Below, piece after piece: positions 23,561-35,150 of a stretch of DNA of 64,000 nt (positions are counted from its first letter, which is position 1; each line of letters opens with the position of its first letter). Location of the stretch: positions 651,501 to 715,500 of the forward strand of contig JAUIRK010000376.1 of the NCBI GenBank assembly GCA_030549495.1, written 5' to 3'. The notes below the pieces were generated by a model. The model worked only from the letters and a program-made list of their open reading frames with translations, was not told the DNA's origin and searched no databases. The stretch is from Nectonema munidae (lineage: Eukaryota; Nematomorpha; Nectonematoida; Nectonematidae). A program made the translations under genes and the position numbers.

Positions 23561-25089
23561 CTAAGAAATTTATATCAAAGGATTTTATCCTCACAAACAA
23601 CTAAATGAACAAAGTACATTCACAATACAACACTATAAATATTGAAGGTACCTTTTGAGGACTAGTGTGAATCATTAAGGATGGAAAATACCTTTAACAC
23701 CCTTCAAAAAGATGATTATTTTAAAATATTTCCAATAAAATATACGCAAAAACTAACGTACACCTTTAATCCTTTGGCAGGGGCAGATCTAAAAATTGGC
23801 ATTAGGGGGCGGATTTTACTAAACTTATTTCAAGCATATAAATTTAAGCTTTATCAAAATTTTTAAAACAAAATGAAGAATGAGAGCATTAAAACGATCC
23901 TCATTCATTGAACTGCGAAGTGAATTGATGTGGTAACATAAAAAACTTTTTAGGGCTTCTCACTTTAGAGAAAGATTGAATCTAAAAAACGAGTTGCAGA
24001 AATCAGCATAATATGTGTGCCTAGAAATGAAGATTGTCTCTTTTATTCAATTGAACAAGAAAGAAGACGATTAGTCTTCAAAATTCTGGTCCTCAAAGGA
24101 AACCCTTGAAGCAGCAGGAATTCCTAATTTTGGTTGTTTTAATCGTCTGCTTTTCTTTTCCAACAAATTTGCATGCTATCCCTCTCACGACAAAAATTTT
24201 AAAGACATCGCCTACTTTTTTCAAAGAAATTTTAGTCGGAAAAGAGTTTCTTTTTATTTCTTTTCGAATTTTCGTGTATTTTTCTATTTCATTTCTAAGT
24301 ATTTTGATGTTTCGTAACTTTATTGTGCTACTCTTTACAAAAGTCCAAGTAGTTTTTACAATTTTGCATAGTCAAAACGTGAGTAGTGCGCATCAAATTT
24401 GAACTGCGAGTATTTGCACACTCCCTTAAATTCCCACTCTGAAATCATTTTTCTCATTCATTTACAGACAAACATCCAAAGATGTGACATGTAATTTTAA
24501 TAATCGGATGAAGCTTTTATGAGATTCCGACTCTCACTCCGCATATTTCCATCGATTCCAACCACAATGCAACACACTTTGCCCATCAGCGTTCTTACCA
24601 ATAAAAACTTTTATGATAAAAAAATTTTTTTTTAAATGAATTTTACGTAAAATTTTAAATCAGTTACCGTTTTTTATATTTTTTTCACTACTTATCCGGT
24701 AGATGAAATCAACCCGGGAGTAGGCAACAATGCCCTTGTTAGCAACCTCTAGTAGGAAAGGTTGTTTAGTAATTTGGCTTTCATTTACGACGGTCTTGGA
24801 TTCAAATCTCAGGATTTCCACTCATAGTTCAGTACAAGCTGTGTAAATTCAAACACTCCAGCTTACAGGCATCGACCCATATTAATTAATAAGACTAATA
24901 ACATTTATCCTTATAAATGATTAGAAGAATGGTTTTCTAGGGTCCTTAATAACAAATTGTTTAGCAATATGCTTGTGATCAATTGGAATGTATTTTTTGG
25001 TTTATATTACATACAAGAGGTAATATGACTCAAAATGTCATGAGGGCACGTGTCCGCTATGCCGATTCTGGATTCGCATTTGCGTTATA
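23561..25089. other. ABRA intron 2, part before the Tigger nest
   Basis: At 23779 a hAT-like terminus CAGGGGCAGATCTAAAAATT occurs without a partner end. At about 24755-24840 a tRNA-like head is visible (AGGTTGTTTAGT..., B-box-like GGATTCAAATCTC). The hydrophobic frame at 24106-24402 lacks an ATG start and is not called a gene. Confidence 0.4.
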
Positions 25090-25639
25090 TAGTCGACTCT
25101 CCCCAAACCAGACATCTCGGGGACCAACTAAAAAGTTCAATTTTCCGTATCGTTCGGTTTTGTGGAATAATGTTGTTTTCTACTAAAACAAAAATTTTGA
25201 GCTAATTTCTCCAGTTTTATCTTTAAAACAGCAAATCTATCTACTTTGGAATTCTGATTTTTATTTTCTGTTGTGTATTTTTTTGAAAAAGATTTTTGAA
25301 AATTCGAAATTACATTAGAATGAAAGAATTTATTCAGCAGAATAAAAAAAAAGTACACATATAGATCCAAAAACCAAACTGTTTTTGAAAAAAAAACCAA
25401 ACTGTTGAAAAAAAAAATCATGGAAAGTTCTGCAAGGGTGTGTAAAAAGCCTTGTGGCCGCTGGTATGTACACCCTGTGAGGAATTGCAAAAACGCTGAG
25501 TTTCTTATACGAATCTGGAATAATAAAATAAATGAAGAAAGGTGAAGATATCAGAAAAATTTCAAAATATGACAATATTGCATTGATAACTATAACAGGA
25601 AATCATACTGTACAAAAATACAAGTACATGAATATAAAA

Positions 25640-27680
25640 ATATATAAATAAGTATATATGTATGTATGTGTACCATGTTGGTATAAGCTTACAAACAATT
25701 ATGATTAAAACTATGAATATTCATCAATACAATTTGTACCATACTTGGATATAAAAAAATTTTTGAGTAATTTTTTATACATATGGAATGTTTCATCAAT
25801 AAAGTTAGTTTTTTCAAGAGTTGTGTTCCAAAACATAGCAATTCTGTATTTTAATGTTTTTTTAGAACCTTTAAGTCTGCACTGTGTAATAACTAAATTA
25901 TTGCAAGATCTCAAAAAGTAACTCATTTTTTGATGTACAAAGTTTTGCCACTCCGAAAATATTTCAGGAAGTAAATTATTCATATATTTGTATGTTAGTT
26001 TACATAATTGACTTAAATATATATCATTAATTTTCAATAAATTTTGGTTTATAAAATGAAGTTCTGTGTGATCTCTAAAGCCTAGGTTGAAAACTACTCT
26101 TATTATTTTTTTTGTAGAGTTTCAAGTTTATATGTGTTTGAATAACCCCAATTTATCACGCTATATGTGAAATGGGGTAGAATCAAAGTTTTGTACAAAG
26201 TCAGCTTAATATTGATATCAAAATAATTTCTAAAACGTCGCATTATTCCAAGTATCGGATTTTCCTTTTTTGAAATCAAATCTTGATGGTCATTCCATGT
26301 TAGGTTTTGGTTTATATGCAGCCCTAGAAAATTAAATTTATTTACCAACTCAATACCAATTGACTCAGTATTTAGTTTTACGCTTTTATTTTTCTTGTTG
26401 GATATTAACATTATTTTAGATTTATTATAGTTCAAAGTTAAAAAGTTCCCTTTACACCATTTTTCCAATTCGACGAAAATGCATTTAAAAGATTCAGTAA
26501 GAGTTGGTCATTTTTCGTAAGCTTTGAAAGAGGAATAAGTAGTGTTACATCATCTGCAAATAAATAAAACTTAAAATTTGCATTAGATTCAGAGATACTA
26601 TTTATGTAAATTGAAAACAGTAACGGCCCCAATATTGAGCCTTGTGGTACTCCTGATAAAGTGAATCTGGGAGCAGACATGGAATTATTTATACAAACTA
26701 CTTCTTCTCGGAAGGAAAGGTAAGATTTGAAGAATTTGACTGCTAAAGTAGAGAAGCCAATGTGAATTAATTTTGAAATAAGCACTTGGTGAGAGATGCT
26801 ATCAAAGGCTTTATTAAAATCTAGAAATATTGCTAACACATCTTCTGAGTTTTCTAAATATTGTTCAACATTTTCAATGAAAAAAGCATGCAGGTATTCG
26901 GTATTATATTTTTTCCGAAACGCAAATTGGAAATTATATAATATTTCAAATTTTTCTAAGTAAGCTGAAATTTCTAAATGTAAAATTTTTTCAAATATTT
27001 TTGATAATGTCGGGATCAAACTAATTGGTCGATAATAATTTTCCAATGCATGTCTGTTACCTTTTTTAGAATTGGTACTATTTTGCTCAATTTCAGAGAC
27101 TTAGGGAAAACAGCGAATTCGATACATGAATTGAAAGCGATAACTAGTGAATCCAGGATAAAGTCCTTTACAAGGTTCAGCTTAGAGATAGATATGTCAA
27201 AAATATCACAACTTTTTTGGCATTAATTTCATACATTGCTGAGATGATATCATTTTTGTCAATTTTTTTCAAATAAAAAGATTGCTCAGTATCGAAACAA
27301 TGTGGTTCAATCCAATTTCCAACATGAATAGAGTGATCAGTGGATGTAAAATGCTGATTGAAAACTTCTGTCAGTTTACTATCTTCAGTTATAATACCCT
27401 CACATGTCGTAATAGTATACTTCGTATTCTTTTTTGTTTTAATAAACTTTTTTAGATTAGACCAGGTATCTTTGGGAGAAGTAAACATTTTGAAACAGTT
27501 CACTGAAATACAATCTTTTTTGTGACTTTATCTTTCTTTTGATATCATTTCTACATTCTACAAACTTATTTTTAAGCTTACTATCATCAGGCCTTTTCTT
27601 AATTTTTCTATGCAATCTATCTCTTTTCTTGATAAGATTAAGTATTTCATAGCTCATCCAGCTATTCATTTTATGTAATA
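25640..27680 (-). mobile_element. 5'-truncated LINE (Jockey/CR1-like) inside the Tigger
   Basis: Read from 27680 down, the copy starts in the linker after the endonuclease, then contains the RT and ends near 25640 in ACAT/TATA-rich DNA. Motifs: NYYRPISLIP, AIFLDFNKAFDSISH, SGVPQGSILGPLLFSIYIN and FADD (27046-26438), followed by LNYNKSKIMLIS, LGLHINQNLTWNDH and ILPHFTYSVINWG (26468-26103) and a C-terminal piece (26037-25711). 5' truncation is the usual outcome of target-primed reverse transcription. It differs in sequence from the LINE at 1-2700. Frame changes occur near 26440-26470, 27050-27180 and 27460-27500. Confidence 0.85.
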
Positions 27681-27959
27681 TATTCAGCTATGAAAGTACA
27701 ATGGTAATATACGAGCACACTTAAGACTAATTAAAGTCGCTTTCAGTTTACTCATATACAATGCATATAATAAATCTTTTAAAAACAAAGAAAGTATATA
27801 TTCTTCTTGGTCTTTGTTGTGTATTGTTGTAAAAAAAATACTTTTATTATGTAAAAACAGAAAAATAACTAAAAAATTTTATTTACTAAATTCGATTTAC
27901 AATGCGAGAATGTCATTGATTATTATTTTTTCTGAATCAGTCATCTAAGGATGTTTGTT

Positions 27960-28490
27960 TCGTGGTAAACTTTCTTTTATCAATTTCTTTCTCCACTGAC
28001 TCGGTCAATTCTTGGATCTGTGTCTGTAGGTGTGAGTTTTCTCCTGCTTTAGCACGAATTCCTTTTTTCAAACTTTTCCAGCATTTCTATCATTTCTTTG
28101 TAGGTTTCCTTGCCTTAATCTTCATTATTTCCTTCTGATTCTTCCTCATCTTCAATACCACTCACTTCTGATTTTATATTTTGAGTGAAACGTTCAACCA
28201 AGTCTTGTTCCCAATCATTTCCAATTTCTTCCACTGACAGATTATCATCAATATTCATGTAAGATTCTACATCAATCTAGTTGCTGAATTGAGTTGCTAA
28301 CTCTCGAAGATCTGTTTCTACATCATTCTCTGTCTATACTTTCAATCGCTTTATGCAAACTCTTGAAACGACATCGATTAAAGCACTTCATAATTGTGGT
28401 ATCAGTTGTTTCTCTCCAAGCAGCAACTACCCAAAAAACAGCATCTAAAACAGAAACTTGACTTATAAGTTCAACCGTAAATAGTTTATA
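27960..28490 (-). pseudogene. Tigger transposase C-terminal fragment
   Basis: From 28460 down: VSVLDAVFWVVAAWRETTDT then TIMKCFNRCRF, matching the TVLDAL.WI..AW..V...TI.NCFRKAGF block that follows the DDE catalytic core of Tigger and jerky-like proteins. An acidic tail and YKEMIEMLEKFEK come after it. The DDE core itself is missing or displaced by the hAT inserted at 28684. Internal stops show the fragment is dead. Confidence 0.75.
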
Positions 28491-28683
28491 TAGTCTTCAA
28501 ACAATTTGCCTGGCCGAAATCAAAATGCTAAACTGATTGATGCTTTCGATTATTTAGAAATTAATGGATTATATCATTTATTTTAGTTACAAGATTTTTC
28601 AAATAAAAATTTAAAAAATTCAAACTACAGTAAAACTTTTACCGTTTAGAGTAAGTTCACCTATTTCAGATTATCTATTCACT

Positions 28684-31407
28684 CAAGGGGGTAATCACCG
28701 GGGGATGAGGGGTATACACCCCCCCCCCCCTCCTCCAAGTTCTGAAATGGGGGTAACACATAGATTTATACCACTTAAGTTTAAAAAATTAAATATAAAT
28801 AATTTGAAATAAATGAAACAAAATACAAGAAAATAATATTTATCAACTTAAATGTTTCAGTTTTTTTAAATATTTTTTCTTTGATAATAATTTTTTACCT
28901 TGATTTTTTCAAATGTTCTAATACTAATTTTAAATGGCGTTAAATTTCTTGTAAAATCAATTTTTCTTGTTTTAACATCAAAAATCACTTCATACTTTAA
29001 GTATCATGAAAAAAAAACGTGAAAATGAAGAGATTCATATATCTGACATTGAATCAAATAATACAGGTAATACATTTATTACTGGCCGTGAGAAAACTCA
29101 GCAAGCTTGATTCCAATGATGATGTATCTTTTGATAACTGACAGACTCCAAATCATCTATCTAGTTGTTCTATTCCTACAAAAGTGACTCAAACTCAAAA
29201 AATATATTTCCAAGAAAAATTGTATGAAAAATACACCTAGATTCATTTTCTAAAGCCATCAAGCTTGTCAATGTCACAAAACTACAATGGCATTGATTTC
29301 TTTGAAAACTCAGGAAAAAATAAATATGATAATGGATGCTAATCGATATCAACAACAGAAGACTGCTTGGAATTCTCTGATAGATATTTTCAAGAGTTTG
29401 CGTTTCCTATTGCGTCAAGGTGTGTCATTTCGAGGACACACTGCAAAAGAAGGAAACTTCTATCAATTATTAAAACTTTTTCAAGAAAAAATGATGAACT
29501 ACTCAAAAGATATCTAAAAAAATCAATTAGTTTCACATCTCCACGGATTCAAGAAGAAATATTACAAATATTCAGTAATAATATTGTTAGAACTATTTCT
29601 ACCGAAGTTGCAAAAGATGGGCCTTTTGGAGTTATGATTAACGAAACGTAAGATCTTAATGGAATGGAACAAGAAGCTGTCTGTTTTCGGCATCTCGATT
29701 AAAACCTAGAAATTTATGAAAAGTTTGTTGGACTGTATGAGCTTCATAGTACATCAGGAGAAATGATTTCAAATATGGTTTTTGATGTTATCACTCGCCT
29801 TTCACTGTCAAATGCCAATTTGAAAGCTTTGACGTTTATTGGGTAAGTACAAAAGATGTCAAGCAAAAGTTAAAAAGTTACAACCTCTTGCTTTGAACTT
29901 TCACTGTGCATCACATGTATCTAATCTGATCGTGCAACATGCAATCTCTGCTAACATTGATATTCAAAATGGAACCAATGGGTTCATGAACTGGGTGTTA
30001 TATTTAAAAGATCTGAACAGTTCAAGGTAATTTAAATTTTTTAGAAAATATACTTTTATATGTTATCTTCATTTTTCAATTGCTAAGTATATTTTTATTA
30101 TTATATCTAGAATCTTTTCAAAGCTATTGCACACGATAGCTTTTCTGATAATCAAACTCTAAACTTTTCTACACCTGTCCAACTCGTTGGCTCTGTAGGT
30201 TGCCTGCAATTTTGTCAGTTAAAAACAAATATGAAAGTGTTCTTCAAAGTTTAAGAGAACTGGCTTCATCAAATACTTTCGATTCTAAAGTAGTAAAAGC
30301 TAATGGTCTTCTTGATCATTTTTCAAAAGCAAAAAACATTACTTAGCCTGGAGATGGCGATCAAACCAATTACTGCACTTGAACAGCTGAATCGATCATG
30401 TCAATCTCGACATGCTGTTGTTTCAGGCAAGCTTCTAAAAAATTGATTGAAAATAAAATATCTTTTTTGACAGGTATGCTGGAAGCAGTCAAGATAACAA
30501 TCGAACAAATGTTAGCTTGGCGAACTGATGAGGAGTTTCATGAATTGTATGAGAAGACAGTATTGAAAATAAATGAGCTTGGCTTGAAATTGCTAGCTGT
30601 TCCAAGAAAAAAGAGACTAGTAGAGCAATTAAAAGTGGCTGTTGAAGTGTATAAAGAAATCAATCCAGAAGAACATTTTAGAGGGAATACTTGGCGTTTA
30701 TTGACTCAATTGTTTTAAAAATAAAAAAAATGTATGATTTAACACAGCATCTTACAACTTACAAAGTTCTCGAAGATATGCTAATTTGGGGCAAAATTAT
30801 TAATGAAAAATTAGTGAAAAGATATCCACCAGAGCTGCAAAAAGATGCACAAGAAGTACAGCTGGCTGTGTTTAAACAAACGACTAAAGCAAACAGCTTA
30901 CAGCAAGCAAGAGAGACGTACAAAAGCATGTTACCAGAAGTACTGAGACTCTTTCCACAAGTAGCTACGCTCATGACGTTGCTTTTTGTAGCCTAGTTAC
31001 ATCTAGCGAATGCGAACGCAGCTTTTTTACTTTAAGAAGACTGAAAACATGCCTGAGAAGTACTATGAATCAGAAAAGGCTCAACGCAGTAGTCATCTGC
31101 AACAGCCACCATGTTCTTTTAGATAATATGTCCCTCTAATCTCTTGCCAAAGAGTTTGCAAGCAGAAATGAAAAAAGACGTGAGACATTTGGCCTCTAAA
31201 AATTTTCCCAGTTATTTATCAAACTCTTTTCATATATAACCTTATTATCAATTGATAAATCTTTTTTAGTTTTTTTAATAAAGTTGTAAAAAAGTATGCG
31301 TTAATCCATATTACACGTCGCTCGAAAATTAGGTATGATTGCCAGTCACGCCCAATGCAATAATCCATATAGCATCCCCCAGGTATGATTACCTGTCTAC
31401 GCCTCTG
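28684..31407 (+). mobile_element. hAT transposon (ZMYM/DUF4371-type), nested in the Tigger
   Basis: The identical 8-mer TATTCACT flanks it (28676-28683 and 31408-31415). Right terminus, other strand: CAGAGGCGTAGACAGGTAAT; left terminus: CAAGGGGGTAATCACCGGGG. They align if the left end has lost a few bases. The last 100 bp contain two copies of a ~45-bp subterminal unit (AATCCATAT...AGGTATGATT...GTC.ACGCC; about 31305-31352 and 31360-31403). A poly-C run lies at 28720-28730. Confidence 0.9.
29006..31136 (+). pseudogene. hAT transposase remnant (DUF4371 + hAT dimerisation)
   Basis: It starts plausibly at ATG 29006 (MKKKREN...). Pieces: FLLRQGVSFRGHTAKEGNFY and FTSPRIQEEILQIFSNNIVR then GPFGVMINET (29287-29651, DUF4371 with the first catalytic region), NFHCASHVSNLIVQHA (29839-30030), the coiled helical insert (30398-30996), and SSECERSFFTLRRLKTCLRS (about 30998-31057), the hAT dimerisation motif, ending near 31136. 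Stops and frame changes separate these pieces. Confidence 0.85.
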
Positions 31408-31892
31408 TATTCACTATTCTAGGGTAAGTTAGGATAGAGTAAGTTTTACCGTATTTAAGAAAAAATGATTTATCTGAAAAAAAACATCGTTTTATCAAAG
31501 TGCTATAAAGTTCTTAAAAAATTCAAAATGTACTGTAATTTTTTTAAATCGTAATTACTATTATTGTAGAGTTGAAAAACAAATAAAAAATTAAGTAAAC
31601 TTAAAAAAGGGGTATGATTTATGACATGTAAAATAACTGATATCGTTTTTGAAAAACAAAGTTTTGCTTTCTTCATCTCCTAAAAGCTTTTTTTGTGAAA
31701 AGTTTGTTTTTCTAGAATATAACTTTCAACATTTTTACAGGAAAAAAATCGGTATTCGGAATTGTGGAAAATTCGGTATTCATAAGAAGAGTTAATAACA
31801 AATCTTCAAAAATAATTTTGGACTCCAATTAAACTTCTGTTTATAGTGAGATTTGGTTTCCCAACGTTCAGTTTTTGGGAGAGTCGACTGTA

Positions 31893-32289
31893 TTTATCAT
31901 GGCATTTTAAAACGAAGGGATTTTAGGATAGGAGAGAGGATTAAATCTTTTTGGATGATTTTTTCAATAATTTACTTTTTTTTCAGTGCTCTAAAACTAA
32001 CAATTTTCCTTTGAATATTTTAGACCCTTTCGTACCACAATTAACTTGTTAATAAAAAAATCAAATGTATGACTTTTTCATAAATCGTGCGAGTAGAAGA
32101 AAAAACTGAATAAAAGAGCAATTTTTTTAAGTCTGCTGTGTGATGATTTCCAAGGGTTCGTTTGTCGTTTTATTTCTCAATGCTTAAAGGATCTCAGAGA
32201 AAACAGGTGTTGGATAAATGCGATAACTTTGACGTTAAAAGGTAGAGGAGATGAAAAATAAATTATAAGAGAAAGAAAGGAGATAATAC
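31893..32289. other. ABRA intron 2, part next to exon 2
   Basis: AT-rich intron sequence between the Tigger right end and the exon 2 donor. Nothing else is recognised. Confidence 0.5.
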
Positions 32290-32441
32290 GCAAGTTGTTC
32301 AATTTCTTTGAAAATGTGTTTTTGTGCCTTTTCACCTCTGCGTGCAGTTGCAGAGCCTTCAATCGGTTTCCCGTAATCTTTGTCGCTTTTGTTGAATCTG
32401 GGTAACTCTCTTCTTTCATGCGAATCAGAAAAAAAGTTATC
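32290..32441 (-). CDS. ABRA: ABRA/STARS-like protein, exon 2
   Basis: The acceptor TTTTTTGTTTCAG ends at 32442. The 152-nt exon encodes DNFFSDSHERRELPRFNK, SDKDYGKPIEGSATARRG and EKAQKHIFKEIEQL plus two bases (GC) of an alanine codon before the donor GTATTA (32289-32284). It aligns with the NPFSEEFD...KGDEGYGRPKEGTKTA.R...AEEHI.REM segment of vertebrate ABRA. The second residue of the NPFS motif is Phe here instead of Pro. Phase is 0 at the start and 2 at the end, matching its neighbours. Confidence 0.88.
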
Positions 32442-33079
32442 CTGAAACAAAAAATTGAAAAATAGAGGTATTCATAGAAAAAAAAAAATATATATATATA
32501 TAAGCAATCAGAGTTGTGTATCTAAAATATTTTTAAGAAAAGCATCTTTTTTATACTTTGTTTTTAAAACTGGCAACTTTCCATCTTTCTCTCAGGAGTA
32601 AGGATTGAAATGAAAACTTTTTGCAGAATAGGCAACTAACCTTACTACTTGATAACGGTAAAAACAATAAAATGCATATTTAAAAGCATCAAAAGAATGT
32701 GCTTTCTTTAAAGGAAATTGGTTTTGTTTGAAGCCGTATTTTCGCTAAATCCTCTTCGCCGTCGACCTCCGAAAAATAGAGCTTTTGGTGAGGGCCACCA
32801 AGTTTATTACAACACAAACATGCTTTTCGTATAGATAAAGTTGTAGCGGATGTTATATCACCAATTGTCGCGTATTAGAAATATGGGAATGACATTTATA
32901 AAAGTAAAGTAAATTAATTTATGTGGATATAGGAAATTTTTAAGTCTCACTCATAAGCCCGAATATAAAAAGCGGTAGATATTGCCTAATGCTGGTGAAA
33001 TCCGGCCATTGCAGTGTAAAATTTCACCGTCGATTCTTAACCAAAGAGCTGGTTTGAAACAACGAGACAAAAAGTTAAG
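32442..33079. other. ABRA intron 1, part next to exon 2
   Basis: AT-rich intron DNA with a short TATATATATATA run at about 32491-32503. A somewhat GC-richer patch at 32740-32840 (GCCGTCGACCTCC, GAGGGCCACCAAG) is of unknown origin. Confidence 0.4.
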
Positions 33080-33430
33080 TAGTAAATGTGAGAAGAAAGG
33101 AGGGGCCAAATGTGGATATACACAGGTGTTCATACGAAAGTAAATGTAGTAATGTATTTTCCAAGAGTTTCCCAGTGAGTGTTGGGGTTCATCAAGGATC
33201 AGTTTTATCGCTGCTTTTGTGTGTTATAGTGGTTGATGCTGTACGTTCAACAGTGGAAAAAAAATGCTAAAAAGTATTCTATATGCAGATGACTTAGTTT
33301 TTTTTTAGCAAATACAGTAGGAGAGGTATAAGATAAATTTTTTTATTTGGAAAAATGTTGAGAAAAAAGTTTTGAAAGTCAATTTGAAGAAAATTAAAGT
33401 GTTTTGCTAGCAAGTGGATTAAATACATAC
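33080..33430 (+). pseudogene. LINE reverse-transcriptase fragment (RTE-like)
   Basis: Translation gives VFSKSFPVSVGVHQGSVLS, LLLCVIVVDAV and then ILYADDLV-like codons in another frame at about 33268-33300. VGVHQGSVLSPLLF...YADD is the palm of RTE/CR1-like reverse transcriptases. Only this ~350-bp palm region survives, in ABRA intron 1 and opposite to the gene. Confidence 0.7.
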
Positions 33431-33539
33431 TAGTTATATATTATCTAACTTACACTACGTAGCATAATGCCTCCACCCATCATTAATTATACAACTGGTG
33501 GAAAGATAGAAACTTAAGCTTCAAAGAGAGATCTTTGTG

Positions 33540-34637
33540 GTATTTGCAAAAAAAAAGTGATGAGGAACTTTATTCTCGTGGAGGAGGAGCTTCAAGCATG
33601 TTTTTAGAAAAATTGTCAATATCGACGCCCTTATCATCGTTTTCATCATCAGCCGAATCTTCTTCAGTATCAAAATTGTTAGTATTTAGGCACGGGGGAG
33701 GAGTAATATATATCATGAAAGTGCCTTGGCTTTCGTCTTGTGTTAGATTTAGAGCATCATTCAAGCTTAACTCAACTCGGTCTTCCATAATGAAAAAAAC
33801 TTGAAATAATGATAAAGGAAACAAACACAAATGTGTACTATATATAAAAATTTTGGAGCGGAAAAACAACGTAATTTATAACTCATGAATTTTTGTTAAA
33901 AAAACGGAAATAACATTTGAGTTATTGTTAGCATGCACCAAATTTTTGCTTATGTTTGACACATGGAAAAATGTATTGTAAGATGAACATATATACGATA
34001 AAAAATTATATGAATGCATGCCTTTATTGTACTGTAAACAAAGTTATGCGTGTCATGTTTGAATGAATGTAGTGCATGTTGAATGCATACACTTATATTG
34101 ATCAAAAAATTGTGCGATACAAAGATGCATACATAGATTATATCATATGATCAAATAATAGTCTGTAAATATTCGAAAAATAACATGAGAAGCTTATTTT
34201 TTCAGCATACACTTTTTTGTACACAGTAATATCCACTGTTGCATTAATGCAACACAATAAAACAAAAAAAAAGTTAATGTGATAAATCAAAATATTCAAT
34301 GAAAGTTTTTCATATATAAAATGTTTCAACTATTAGCAACACTTTACTTTAGTTTCCATAAAAACCAAAGAAAAGTTTTCCAGAAAATCATAATTTGAGT
34401 TAGAATGTCGAGATTTCAAAAATTCAAATAAAAAAGCAATTTATTTCAGTGGTTGGTGCCCCTTTGAAAAGCATATTTTCATATTCAAGAAACATACTTC
34501 TAAATACATATTTTTAATTTTTGAATTACAAAAATTGTGTGCTTCTTGAATGTATTATGGCTTAAAACGGTGTTGCATTTTTGCAACACTGGCAAAATTC
34601 AGGGACATTTTTTTTTGTATAGGCGGTAACAAGAGGG
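33540..34637 (-). mobile_element. piggyBac element, 5' half
   Basis: On the minus strand it begins at 34637 with CCCTCTTGTTACCGCC directly after TTAA (34641-34638). It continues through about 850 bp of leader containing two perfect 18-bp palindromes and ends in a transposase N-terminus that stops near 33570. The rest of the transposase and the other terminus are absent, so the element is truncated. Confidence 0.72.
33570..33788 (-). pseudogene. piggyBac transposase N-terminal fragment
   Basis: From ATG 33788: MEDRVELSLNDALNLTQDES, then IYITPPPCL and an acidic stretch TEEDSADDENDD, then VDIDNFSKNMLEAP. This is the usual acidic N-terminal region of piggyBac-derived proteins (L.EAL......IFI.PP....DGDSADEDE...NLSG.QL.A). 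The DDE domain is missing. Confidence 0.7.
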
Positions 34638-34654
34638 TTAAAGAAGTTTGTAAA

Positions 34655-34850
34655 TTTGAAATTAGTGGTGAGAGAAATAAATGGCGTCCAAAAGGCACAT
34701 GTAAGGAAAAGTTAATATGAAAGAAATTTGAAGGCTTGGAGGGAAAGAAGCAGATGCGCTTTATAGGAAGAAGTGGAGACGAGTATTGTCAATTCGCGCA
34801 ACAGTCAGAAATCCCTTTAGAAAGAGGGAATTTAACTGACGAAAAATGTG
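34655..34850 (+). pseudogene. LINE 3'-end remnant
   Basis: The translated frame has SGERNKWRPKGTC then GKEADALYRKKWRRVLSI, the RPK.RW...EDA.DR.KWRR ending of RTE/CR1-like polyproteins. As at 16.8 kb, it leads straight into a piece of the piggyBac-type repeat body (34860 on). Confidence 0.55.
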
Positions 34851-34859
34851 AATAAATTT

Positions 34860-35150
34860 TTTAAAGATATATTTTTATAGAATAATTTTTTTATTCGAAT
34901 AATATTCATAGATTTTCAGGCGTAAATGACCATTTTTATTGACCCTTTCCGAATTTTTCACACCCCAATTACGAAAATTGAGACGGAAATGAAGTCAACA
35001 CTCAACACGGTTGATTTAGTATAAAATATATATTTTAATTAAAATTTAAATAATGTTCTTGGAGAAAAATTTCAGATTAAAATTGATTGCTATTTTTAGA
35101 CAGATTGACACGCTAATAGCAACAATGTAGTCATTTTTGAGACCGATTCA
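34860..35150. repeat. Single array-2-like unit
   Basis: It contains AAAATTGAGACGGAAATGAA, GGTTGATTTAGTATAAAATA and TTCTTGGAGAAAAATTTCAG in the same order as an array-2 unit of the element at 12754-16091. It is a degenerate, end-less piece of that family. Confidence 0.65.

Larger units (their letters stand above)
25090..31890 (-). mobile_element. Tigger (pogo-type) transposon, carrying two later insertions
   Basis: The ends are TAGTCGACTCTCCCCAAACC at 25090 and, on the other strand, CAGTCGACTCTCCCAAAAAC from 31890. Each is flanked by TA (25088-25089 and 31891-31892). This AGTCGACTCTCC terminus and TA target are typical of Tigger/pogo elements. A transposase end fragment (27960-28490) lies on the minus strand. 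A LINE (25640-27680) and a complete hAT (28684-31407) inserted into it, so the Tigger is the oldest of the three. The nest fills about three quarters of the 8.7-kb ABRA intron 2. Confidence 0.82.

Noticed and set aside
23779-23830. hAT element starting CAGGGGCAGATC
   Set aside because: No matching right terminus or 8-bp duplication was found downstream.
24106-24402. 98-codon hydrophobic frame with a signal-peptide-like start
   Set aside because: It begins at TTG, not ATG, and the hydrophobicity is what T-rich DNA gives by chance. No splice sites or homologs seen.
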